25,000 bases of DNA from Owenia fusiformis. Its lineage: Eukaryota > Annelida > Polychaeta > Sabellida > Oweniidae. The stretch lies in assembly GCA_903813345.2 (NCBI GenBank), contig CAIIXF020000279.1:1-25000 (forward strand), in the 5' to 3' direction. The position numbers and the translations under genes were made by a program. Numbering within the stretch: the first letter of the stretch is position 1; each line of letters starts with the position of its first letter. The notes below the pieces were generated by a model. It was given only the letters and a program-made list of their open reading frames with translations, was not told the origin of the DNA and made no database searches. Shown here piece after piece: positions 9,611-18,047 of this stretch.

Positions 9611-10146
9611 TGAAACCAATTTTGGTTTTGGTGTTTTATTGTTTATGGGTCCTGTATTATTAATTGCCGAAATGCTATTACTTTTTTGAGGGATTGTCCT
9701 TCAGTTCAGCTGTTGGTGTTTATTATTTATAATGTTCAATGTTCATCAGACCAAATTCCATTGCATCAAGTGTAACATAACAAGTCAGTTGTTCAGTTCA
9801 ATCCAAGTATATTGTATAAGAATATTTCTTCCTTTTTAAAGTACAAGTTCATTCAATAGTCTGTTTCAGTTACTTGGCTTCAATCTCTATTCACAAAACC
9901 AACTCTTTTTACAGCACTAATACTTTGTACAGAATCAACCACCAAAAACCTATCATCTCTACTTATATCATATGCTAGGCTGTGTTAAATATAGCCTCAG
10001 CCTTAAGTTTAGCCAATGAAGGCATTAGGGTTTGAAACCAAGTTAAAGATGCAGACTTACATCAAAGTTACATATAAGATTATATAACATGCTACATACA
10101 ATAACACAAGTAATATATCATAATTCAGCACCTTCAAAGGGTAACA
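9611..10146 (-). repeat. 3' LTR
   Basis: 536 bp, homologous to 11960-12509 along its full length. Immediately beyond its end at 9610 the sequence is PolB copy III (ACAATGTACCTCGAAAATC, compare ACAATGACTTCGAAAATC in copy II), so this LTR border lies within polymerase sequence. Confidence 0.65.
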
Positions 10147-11290
10147 CTGCTCTCCCTGTTCGTACAAATTGTTTTTTAGACTCCTTCCTCCCAATAATAA
10201 GTGTATTATTAATTTTTGAATTTTGAAATAATAATTTGCATAATTTTTTTAATTGTTCTAGTCTATTTTAAATTTGACTGTACACAATACAAGATAACAT
10301 GATTCTATCAGCTGAATCCTTGAACCAAAAAGAAGAAACATTGTCAATTAATGATAACATAACTCAATCAAATAAATCTGTCCTTCAAATCACAAGTTGT
10401 TCACCGATGCCTGCCTTTCAGTACTCCAGTCTGATAAAACCTTAAATAGTTTATTTGACACACTTATACAATTAAAATATAACTTGATATCCGGCAGGAA
10501 CTGGTGAAAACATTTGTTCAAAATTTAGGTCTACTTCCCCCTCTACCCTACTTGATCAAAGTTTTATGTTATATTATTCGATATATAACTACTGAACAGA
10601 GACAATCAACATTAAAATACATTACGTATTGGATATCGAGAGTCGTCGCTTGTAAAGCACGGAGGCCAAGACAGTTACCGTATAAAAAATTTACATAACT
10701 TTTCCTATGTGGCTGACGTAACAACAAAAGGAGACATTAAATGGTCAGCCCACCTGTTGAGTCTGTTGACATCTTTTGTGTCATGATGCTGACATTATCT
10801 AATGTGTTTTTATTAATCATATATTACTATATACTGCATGCAAAATTGAATATTGTTAATTGTACCATTTGAAAAATACATGTATATATGTTGAGTATGA
10901 ATTGATACATTATATATTTTCTCTAAAGCATTATTATTGTCTCCCATATAAATGAAGAACTCAGAAAGGCACTAAATAGTTTTGAATTGTATAATTAAAA
11001 CAATAGTTATTCAATAGAATAAAAACAAATAGGAACAATGTTCCTTTACATTATAAGGCAATTGATTATATCTAGTACTAATTTGATATGATTTTTTATA
11101 ATTTCGCACGTAGCTCTTATCTTAAATCAATCAGAACAAATACTGAAAAGATGCTTAACCATATAAATATAGAAGAGAGGAAGTCCCGAATGATATATGC
11201 GCTGGAAATAGAAGAGGGGCCAGCAGTTGAAATGAAGGGAACATCTGGCGAACCGATACACCTGGCCACTAAATTACACCAGAGTACAAT

Positions 11291-11551
11291 CGTTGACACC
11301 AGAGATGTTCCAATTTCATGTCTCCCTCCAGCCCAATATAGACTCTAGAAATATAAGGTTTAAACTCCTCAATCAACACCGGGATATAATGTTGTATGTC
11401 AACTGAGAAGAGACACGAGTTAAACGACGCCAGAGATGTAGCATTATACGAGATAGACAACATACGACAAATATACAGTCATTGACACCGGAGATGTACC
11501 AATATCATGTGTCATTCGAGCCAAATATAGATTCGAGAATTTAAGCATTTT
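11291..11551. repeat. Pair of ~72-bp direct repeats inside the LTR element
   Basis: 11291-11362 and 11480-11551 share the pattern 'ttgacacc.gagatgt.cca' then 'caatatagact/aaatatagatt' and 'agaa.ttaag'. A third degenerate copy of the first 16 bp occurs at ~11425. Function unknown. Confidence 0.6.
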
Positions 11552-11943
11552 TGAAAATAAATTATTAACACAACTAGTCAGAAAGAAGTTGAATCATTCA
11601 ACGGATAAGGATACATTAATTTGTAAAACGGGTAGAAAAGTGAGTATTTATTTGGTTTAATTTATTAAATGCAATATGTGCCAGTAATTGGAGGAGGCAA
11701 ATAAGGCATGTTCGCTGCATTTTATTGGTATTTAGTTTTGTCAAAAGTCTATCATAGTGCGATCTAGTATAACTTGTCTACTCAAGAACTGGATGTCAAA
11801 TCATTAAGAAGCTGTTATAAAGTCCCTCTTATTATGTGATAATCACCATAAAATTCAAGTATCTTCAACATATCATAAAGTGTTATCTCTAATATGCGAT
11901 GACCTCCTGCGTTGTGTCCGCGGTTTCCCAAATTTGAGATTCT

Positions 11944-11958
11944 GGCTTCGCGGCACCA
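11944..11958 (-). other. Primer-binding-site-like sequence
   Basis: TGGTGCCGCGAAGCC one base inside the upstream LTR. It begins with the TGG complementary to a tRNA CCA end. The tRNA was not identified. Confidence 0.5.
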
Positions 11959-11959
11959 G

Positions 11960-12509
11960 TGAAATCAGTCCTTGATTTTGGTGTTTTATTGTTTATGCGT
12001 TCTGTATTATTATTATTAATTGCTGAAGTGCTATTACTTTTTTGTGGAATTGTCCTTCAGTTCAGCTGTTGGTGTTTATTATTTATAATGTTCAATGTTC
12101 ATCAGACCAAACTCCATTACATCAAGTGTAACATAACAAGTCAGTTGTTCAGTTCAATCCAAGTATATTGTATAAGAATATTTCTTCTTTTTTAAATCAC
12201 TAAGTACAAGTTTATTCAATAGTCTGCTTCAGTTACTTGGCTTCAATCTCCATTCACAGAACCAACTCTTTTTACAGCACCAATACTTTGTACAGAACCA
12301 ACCCCAAAAACCTATCCTTAGTATTTATATCATATTCTAGGCTGTGCTAAATATAGCCTCAGCCTTAAGTTTTAGCCAATGAAGTCATTAGGGTTTGAAA
12401 CCAAATTAAGGATGCAGACTTACATCAAAGTTACATATAAGATTATATAACATGCTACATACAATAACACAAGTAATATATTATAATCAAGCACCTTCAA
12501 AGGGTAACA
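11960..12509 (-). repeat. 5' LTR
   Basis: 550 bp. Starts TGTTACCC on the minus strand and ends ..GATTTCA next to the primer-binding-like site. CAATAAAAC near its 3' end could serve as poly(A) signal. It differs from the downstream LTR by scattered substitutions and small indels (for example 'cactaagtac' at ~12197 absent there), so the insertion is not recent. Confidence 0.65.
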
Positions 12510-12730
12510 TAGGTGACCTAGGTTTAGTAGGGTTTTTCGTGATAATGGTAGTCAATGTTGGTTTATACCAGTTTGTGGTTTGTTTAACAGTACCAGTGTT
12601 ACTACCGACGTTACAATGACACCTTGTTGCTTAGTAGAGTTTTCAGGGTTATTTTTATATTTCAAAAACAAGAAACCATAAATAGACTCTCTTGGTGCTG
12701 AAATCAGTCACTGCAAGCTCACCTGTTGAC
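12510..12730. other. Spacer between LTR element and PolB copy IV
   Basis: A minus-strand frame reads TGTVKQTTNWYKPTLTTIIT but has no start and no recognised family. It may be the decayed 3' end of the polymerase gene or flank. Confidence 0.3.
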
Positions 12731-15199
12731 AGTGAGGCTATACCCCTTGTTAACCATACATTTTTGTGTTCCACTTTTTAAGTATAGCTGGTGTTGGTGT
12801 CATGGTTCTATGTATTTTACGATCATTGCGAGTCGCAATTTTTTTGTCACGATTATTCAAGACTATATCTTTGATAGATTCAAAGTTTATCACATCAGTA
12901 TTCGATCCCTTGATGGAAAACCCTTTCACAACACACTTAGTGGATCCAGTGTGCTCCAAATAGGCGTAATTCTTAGGGCCAGCAGAAACAAAATGCGTTA
13001 TGTAATTGTCTTCAGTTAGTTCATTCGTCAAACCACCTAGATAATTACTCATTGTCGTCAAAGTTTGGTTTAGATATGTAGAATATACTATCTATGTCGT
13101 AATATAAAACTCTCGTACCTAGCTCGTGCAATTTCTCGTACAGCTTAATACGACCGTGAGCTGTTTGTTGTTTCAACTCGAGTTGATAGATTTTTCAATG
13201 TACACGTGTGATATTCTCTCAGAAAATTTGATCTGAAAATAGCAAGAAACATTTGAGCATTTGTTAAATAACTCAATGGATCTATTCCTGCATTGACCAA
13301 GCCAGATGTCGCGTAAAGTACCATATTCCTATATTTCATGAAACTCTGAGCTAATATCCTTACGTCTTGCTTACAATAGAAGGCTAGACCTTTGGTGTAG
13401 TTAAATTTCCCCTCTTCTTTTACCCTCTGATACCAATGGTCAAATTCTAACTGACTTTGATGAGTCATATTTTCGCGACTGTAAGCCCTGTATATCCCCC
13501 TCGTAATTTACTTTTTTTTCATGTTTTCTTTATTTCATAATAATAAGTCGTACAATACAGTAGTACAGGGCCTATGCCTAGGCACTATTGGCCCTGTTAA
13601 AATTAACTATATAACAATACAAATATAAATAAAACATGTCGTAATTTACTGAATTCAAATCTATAAAATGTGGGAAAAATCCCGTGGGTAATTCAGGTAA
13701 CCCAAATGCTTTGGGTAATTTTGCAAGAGCCATATTCAAATGGTTAATAGTATCACCAAATTTCAAATTGCGTGGTGGTCCTATCTGTAACAAAGTAATT
13801 TTTAAACCTGAACAAATCAAGTTGGATATATGTATCCCAACCCTCAAGAAATATTTCAAGACAAATTATGAATCATACCCTTTCGCATTGTGAGCCAAGA
13901 ATGTAGTTTTTGATTGCGGGTTCTTGCAACACCAATCGCCAAATTGTTTTAAGGTATCTGCTCTGTGAAAAGAAACCCATTCTGATCCAAAGATAGCGTT
14001 GTCGCATGGTGGATTATCGTAGCACTGATCTTAAAACACCAATCGGTACACTTAGGTGAACAATGTGTACCGCAATGGGAACATTTCTCCAGTTCTGTTT
14101 TATCCACACAATGATTGCAAATTGAAATGGCATCTACGTAAATAGGTGTATGTTGTTGCCTAGACCATTTGGAGCTATTACAGTTGGTACATAGCTTACA
14201 CTCGGCGCGAACTTCATTTTCTGTACACAAATTGCAATTATCCTTGTTAAAAGGCTTATAACCATCTCAACATTGAATAATCAAATCTTGATGTGTTTTG
14301 ACATCATAAAATACAACTTTAAACTTTTTGGTAAAGTTTAATATACCTCGACCAACTTTATGCCTCTCGTAACAAGCATTGTTACGGGCTGTCTTGTAGC
14401 ATTCGTCACATGACCGCACCTCGTCAGGAATAACGATATTTTTGTCATTTGTCACGTTACACACTTACACACGTCACACACTTGCTTACAACTATGATTA
14501 TCGTTAGAATAAAAATTGGAACAACCATAACAAAAATCCATGTTGAAAAGACCTTTATAATTAATTACTGCGTCATAATGACCCTTCAACGAAGTAGGGT
14601 TGTAGGTCAAAAATACAAAAATTGTATATGTAATCTAATGTCCTTGTCTCTGGGTCACAATTATAATTTTTTTTTATAGTATACTCAGCAAAAAATTCGG
14701 GATTTAACAAATAAGCACAAGCTAACAAAACTGACCAGGCAAAACATGTGTAATCATTATTATCAACCATATAAACAATGTGTGTTTTACGTTTTAAGTC
14801 ATCACGTTTTTCTATTTTTACACAACCTAAGCCCGATGGCATTTTGATAATTGACACAATAATATTTAGTGACGAATCCATTTTCAACGTTTCATTAGAA
14901 TTTAAAATGCCCTCTACTTTGTCCAAAATTTCAGAACTGGTCATGTCACTTACACGTCTAGCTGTTACAATAATTGGCGTTTGTAAATCGGCGTGTTGAA
15001 TAACAGCGTGTATCATACCGTGATCATGATGGGCACGGGTGCTCTCTATCAAAATATTCTTAAATATATGTTCTAGAGTATCATTATGATTACGTAACGG
15101 AGCCCCCTCATTTACCTCCTTTATCGTAGCATTGTATATGAATTTAACTAGGGCATTTTTAAAGGTAGTTCTACCTCTATAAACTAAATCAAAAGATTT
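12731..15199 (-). pseudogene. Polinton-type PolB, most extended copy (IV)
   Basis: In order on the minus strand: N-terminal region (15199-14573; ESTRAHHDHGMIHAVIQHAD, VYMVDNNDYTCFAWSVLLA), Cys-rich segment (CYKTARNNACYERHKVG), decayed exonuclease I (VVFYDVKTHQD; Glu of DxE replaced by Lys), zinc-like cluster, exonuclease II (HN..GYDS, followed by a stop), LPKAFGLPELPTGFFPHFID, a 126-bp insertion, exonuclease III (LAFYCKQDVRILAQSF), the TPR-like NAGIDPLSYLTNAQ, then after a deletion of the motif A and B regions RIKLYEKLHELGTRVLYYDI with DSIFY (motif C, DTDS changed to DIDS), and thumb (YLGGLTNELTEDNYITHFVS, GPKNYAYLEHTG). Multiple frameshifts. The 5' end is truncated at 15199 with no ATG. Replicates element DNA from a protein primer when intact; dead here. 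Confidence 0.85.
13513..13638. mobile_element. 126-bp insertion with 12-bp target duplication
   Basis: Flanked by perfect copies of TCGTAATTTACT (13501-13512 and 13639-13650). One end carries a T8 run (A8 on the minus strand), the termini include ATGTTTT/AAAACAT, and the centre is the near-palindrome 'gggcctatgcctaggcacta'. The poly(A)-like end and long duplication fit a SINE-like retroposon. The short inverted ends would instead suggest a MITE. It interrupts the polymerase just upstream of exonuclease III. Confidence 0.7.
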
Positions 15200-15390
15200 G
15201 GTTCGTTTTCATTTGTCAAATTTGCATTCGATGTTGGGCAAAGGGCAATAAACGTGTTGCATCAATGTAGAAAATAATGATAATTTATTCTATATGTTCT
15301 GGTTAGTATTGGATTAAAAATGTTAAACTCTTGAGCTCTGTAACAAATGATTCAAATGTTCATAACATAAAAAAACACAAGCTGTACATT
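15200..15390. other. No recognisable gene
   Basis: Spacer between the truncated PolB 5' end and the zinc-ribbon gene. A minus-strand AATAAA lies at 15284-15289, ~100 bp past that gene's stop. Confidence 0.45.
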
Positions 15391-15594
15391 TTATCGAATT
15401 AAACTAACTATGTCACTCGACGGTTGATTCATATTACTAATGTCATAAGAGGCACTTTCAGAATTGTGCTGGATCCCCGATTTGACTTCATCTTTCTCTC
15501 CACTAGCTATTTGAACCTTTAAACAATCTTCGCAAACGAACCATTGCAAGTCGTAGTTGCCATTTGTTTTACCGCATATTATACATGTCTCCAT
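15391..15594 (-). CDS. 67-aa zinc-ribbon-like protein
   Basis: ATG at 15594, TAA at 15391. The N-terminus has CIIC (Cys4, Cys7) and WFVCEDC (Cys21, Cys24): two CxxC knuckles 13 residues apart, the layout of a small zinc ribbon. The rest is acidic and serine-rich with no other motif. Upstream signals support a real gene: TATAAATA at 15937-15930, a strong donor ACTG/GTAAGT at 15836 and an acceptor CCATTAG ending at 15600, which would make a 237-bp 5'UTR intron with the ATG 5 bp into exon 2. It is the last of three small same-strand genes (15.4-16.8 kb). Function unknown; nucleic-acid binding or a transcription-related role is possible. Confidence 0.55.
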   Translation of the reverse strand: METCIICGKTNGNYDLQWFVCEDCLKVQIASGEKDEVKSGIQHNSESASYDISNMNQPSSDIVSLIR

Positions 15595-15599
15595 AGTAA

Positions 15600-15836
15600 C
15601 TAATGGAATAAAAGGCCAATGTTTTGATGTATCTACCTATATAATAACATAATTAAACCTGACATTATACTTAATCTACTGTAGTTTCAGCTATTATAAT
15701 TACAGAATTAAACCTAAGAACAACAATAAGAGGGTGCATTCTGCTTAATCTTATCAACCCTGTTAATAAATATCACTTTGTCTATCTTTTTAAAAATTCA
15801 AAGAAACTTAAATTAATAAAAATAGATGCTACTTAC
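15600..15836 (-). other. Predicted 5'UTR intron of the zinc-ribbon gene
   Basis: GTAAGT donor at 15836-15831 and AG acceptor at 15601-15600, preceded by a pyrimidine-rich 'ccttttattccattag'. Predicted from consensus only. Confidence 0.45.
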
Positions 15837-15929
15837 CAGTTTAAGTATAGATTGTTCAAATAGTGTTAGCTCCTATGTTTGTCGATGAATGACAATAGAA
15901 TACAGTGAAAGAATTGACTAAGTTGCCAA

Positions 15930-15937
15930 TATTTATA
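15930..15937 (-). promoter_or_regulatory. TATA box TATAAATA
   Basis: Consensus TATA on the minus strand, ~95 bp before the predicted donor of the zinc-ribbon gene and 57 bp past the stop of the 69-aa ORF. The expected transcription start is near 15900-15905. Confidence 0.55.
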
Positions 15938-15993
15938 CTTTGTGACATTGCCTGTACTTAACAATAAATAACGATCACCTTAAGTTCAGAGCG

Positions 15994-16203
15994 TCAAGCA
16001 ACCTTGTATATGGTAAAGCTTAAGGCTATCTTTGTCTCCAGATTTACATCGTAACTGCTCACATATGGCTTTGTTACGTAATAAAGTGTTACATTTTCAG
16101 TTTCGTTTAAGTGTGGAATAACTTTGATGGTTTGACAAATACCGCATGTTGTATTAACGCTCAAAACTAATAATTGACCTATCATGTTCAAATACTTGAG
16201 CAT
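15994..16203 (-). CDS. Hypothetical 69-aa protein
   Basis: ATG at 16203 (a GTG at 16218 is also in frame), TGA at 15994. Begins MLKYLNMIGQLLVLSVNTTC with CGIC at residues ~20-23, followed by NETENVTLYYVTKPYVSSYD, beta-rich in appearance. It lies between the PC4-like gene's poly(A) signal (37 bp upstream) and the TATA box of the zinc-ribbon gene. No promoter of its own is obvious. Family not recognised; it may be a real small gene or an exon of a neighbour (GTAAGT lies at the GTG start). Confidence 0.3.
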   Translation of the reverse strand: MLKYLNMIGQLLVLSVNTTCGICQTIKVIPHLNETENVTLYYVTKPYVSSYDVNLETKIALSFTIYKVA

Positions 16204-16239
16204 GAATGACGGTATCACTTACATGAACATATATATGTC

Positions 16240-16245
16240 TTTATT
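16240..16245 (-). terminator. Poly(A) signal AATAAA
   Basis: 24 bp past the TAA of the PC4-like gene on the same strand. Confidence 0.5.
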
Positions 16246-16268
16246 TTTTTATGTATAATACAGCTTAT

Positions 16269-16759
16269 TTAACTCTGGTTATCGAAATCCCCAGGCTCGA
16301 AATAACTACATTCGTTACAACTGTCAGCATCACTTTTTACACAATGGCCTGTTATTAGACAATGAGGTTCAGTAGGTTGTACGAGCCCGTATTTAATAAG
16401 GTTGTCCACAAATTGCTCAAACACTAGCCGGGTCATTACGATGCCATTCCTATCTGGTAAATGTTTGCGTGGGTCGTCAGAGTAAGTATTGAGGTGATAA
16501 CCTTATTTAAAATACTAAAAATGTGATATGTAGCTACAACAATAGAGCCAATGTACATTTTATTTTAATATTCTACGATGAGTCACAAATCATTTAAAAC
16601 CTTACCTCAAATGTTAACCCTTCGAAATTTAGGATGAACATTGAGTCGAAACTCCCCACCTAGTGAAATATCCCACTCAGCTACATCAGTTTTTTTCTTG
16701 GATCCAATTTCCTCGAATTTTGCCATGACATGAGATAAATTGTCGATCAGCCGCGCCAT
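16269..16759 (-). pseudogene. PC4-like coactivator/ssDNA-binding protein, two exons, premature stop
   Basis: Exon 1 (16759-16606) starts MARLIDNLSHVMAKFEEIGS and reaches VAEWDISLGGEFRLNVHPKF, RRVNI. A 104-bp intron (16605-16502, GTAAGG...AATAAG) follows. Exon 2 (16501-16269) continues YHLNTYSDDPRKHLPDRNGI, VMTRLVFEQFVDNLIKYG and ends in a Cys-rich tail (PHC, GHC, CNEC). The pattern 'basic strand - V.I.xY..D....P...GI.....FE.F...I' matches the C-terminal PC4 (p15) domain, which binds single-stranded DNA as a dimer and acts in Pol II transcription. Exon phases agree (phase 1). Codon 51, the last whole codon of exon 1, is TGA, exactly where PC4 proteins carry Arg (VDIREYY-type motif). TATA and CCAAT boxes lie upstream, AATAAA downstream. 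Either a fresh pseudogene or mis-sequenced. Confidence 0.55.
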
Positions 16760-16860
16760 TCGATTATGCGTTAGAAATATGCCAGCGCATGTTCGTGATT
16801 CCAGTGATCGACCATATTTGGTAATTTCAGATGTCGACCCCCTCGTTGTAAACTTGTCTC

Positions 16861-16879
16861 TTTATATACTCCTTATTGG
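16861..16879 (-). promoter_or_regulatory. TATA box (TATATAAA) and CCAAT box of the PC4-like gene
   Basis: On the minus strand CCAAT (16879-16875) is followed by TATATAAA (16868-16861), ~100 bp before the ATG at 16759. The spacing between CCAAT and TATA is unusually short, 6 bp. A short upstream ORF (ATG at ~16790, 8 codons) precedes the main ATG. Confidence 0.55.
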
Positions 16880-16917
16880 CTAATGGTTTTGACCTCGGCA
16901 CTGATGTATGAGAACAT

Positions 16918-17201
16918 ATTCTAACCGGGTTACTATCTTTGATAAAATAATGAATATTTACCATCCTTGTTACATCCTAATAAGAGTAATGATTAGGATT
17001 TAAATTGAATCTGATTGTACTATAACTTGATATTGTTTTAACTGGGTTATTACGTTTGGTCAATGAAAATAATATGTCCACCGTTCATTCTCTCTGAGCA
17101 GGTTAGTATCAACAATATGATTGATACATTTTCCATTCATACATTCTACTCGGCTACTATCTTTGAAGAAAGAATGAATATTTACCATCCATGCTACATC
17201 C
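16918..17201 (+). repeat. Two ~60-bp direct repeats, 225 bp apart
   Basis: 16918-16977 and 17143-17201 both read 'attcta.(c/t)cggg/ct(t/a)actatctttga' then 'atgaatatttaccatcc' and 'ctacatcc' or 'gttacatcc'. Upstream flank of the PC4-like promoter; role unknown. Confidence 0.65.
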
Positions 17202-17251
17202 GTTTGTTCCAATGTTAACTTCCCTTTGTTCTTTGCCAGATCTTTCTAAGG

Positions 17252-17770
17252 CACTGGTGATCCACTCGATTATGCTTGTTACCAAAACAGTTCGGAAAGT
17301 CAAAGGTACGATTTTTCTTTTTTCCTTATTTCACGCATTGTAGGTAGAATCCCCACGACGTTTTTTATTCACAAAGGTATGTCAGTATCATATGTTTTAG
17401 AAAATGTTCATGTTTGCGAAATAATAGCTCAGAAGACAACAGAATCGTCGATTTAATTCCTCACTTAAGTTACATAAACGGTTTTGGTTAAAAGTGCAGA
17501 TTTTAACTGTTTTTCAAAAAACCGTTTATGTAACTTAAGTGAAGAATTAAATCGACGATTCTGTTGTCTTCTGAACTATTTGTTCGCACATCTGTACATT
17601 TTCTTAAAACATATGATACTGATACACGTTAGTGTTAAAAAATGTCGTGGGAATTCTGCCTACAACGTGTGAAATAAGGAAAAGAGAAAAATCCTACCTT
17701 CGATGTTCCGACATTTTGTTACCAAAACGAACCGTTTCGGTAACCAGCGTAATCGAGTGGATCACCAGTG
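17252..17770. mobile_element. 519-bp palindromic MITE with CAC ends and 5-bp TSD
   Basis: Starts CACTGGTGATCCACTCGATT and ends with its reverse complement. The inverted arms extend almost to the centre (for example 'gaatcgtcgatttaat' at ~17440 against 'attaaatcgacgattc' at ~17545) with a loop near 17490-17510. Flanked by TAAGG at 17247-17251 and 17771-17775. No transposase. The CAC-start plus 5-bp duplication is the signature of Transib/ProtoRAG transposition (CACTA elements make 2-3 bp, Chapaev 4 bp), so the element was probably mobilised by a Transib-like enzyme. The family call is inference. Confidence 0.75.
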
Positions 17771-17775
17771 TAAGG

Positions 17776-18009
17776 AGTAATAATCTTATTTAAACTGTTT
17801 TGCATTTTACTCAAAATGATGTAAGTAAATTCTCAGAAAATTCTTAAGGATATATTTTATTGAATGCGTACAGGTTTGTTCCGTTGAAAGCTTAAGCATC
17901 ACTTGCAATTGCAATTGCGAAACGTGTAATAATAGTTTGATATTGAAAACATTTCGAAAATCCATACATTATATTAAAAAGAAGAGACGAAATTGTTAAT
18001 TGTATAAAA
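17776..18009. other. AT-rich boundary between mobile-DNA region and virus-like island
   Basis: No ORF or repeat seen. No obvious integration signature (direct repeat, telomere-like repeat) marks the left end of the island. Confidence 0.35.
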
Positions 18010-18015
18010 TTTATT
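18010..18015 (-). terminator. Poly(A) signal AATAAA
   Basis: 33 bp downstream of the TAA of the 337-aa gene, same strand. Confidence 0.55.
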
Positions 18016-18047
18016 AAACGAGAAGCTACAAAAGTGGAATAATACCA

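Larger units (their letters stand above)
10147..11959. other. LTR-element interior, no recognised gene
   Basis: AT-rich. It contains the polypurine tract at its left end and the primer-binding-like site at its right end. Short ORFs on both strands (64-86 codons, around 10504-10698 and 11088-11463) show no known motif. The only structure seen is the dispersed internal repeat listed below. Confidence 0.45.
9611..12509 (-). mobile_element. LTR element without recognisable gag/pol, minus strand
   Basis: Two ~540-bp direct repeats (11960-12509 and 9611-10146) flank ~1.8 kb. Read on the minus strand, each repeat begins TGTTACCCTTTGAAGG and ends ...TTTCA, the TG...CA ends of LTRs. One base after the upstream LTR lies TGGTGCCGCGAAGCC (11958-11944), a tRNA primer-binding-site-like sequence. 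Just before the downstream LTR lies the purine-rich GAACAGGGAGAGCAG (10161-10147), like a polypurine tract. The internal region has only short ORFs and no protease, reverse transcriptase, RNase H or integrase motifs, so this is a non-autonomous or internally deleted element. Flanks ACCTA and CAATG do not match, so no target duplication survives. Confidence 0.65.

Noticed and set aside
10504-10698. 64-aa plus-strand ORF in the LTR interior
   Set aside because: Non-ATG start in context, no recognisable motif, not repeated elsewhere. Likely chance.
11088-11348. 86-aa plus-strand ORF in the LTR interior
   Set aside because: Runs antisense to the element and overlaps the direct repeats. No protein similarity seen.
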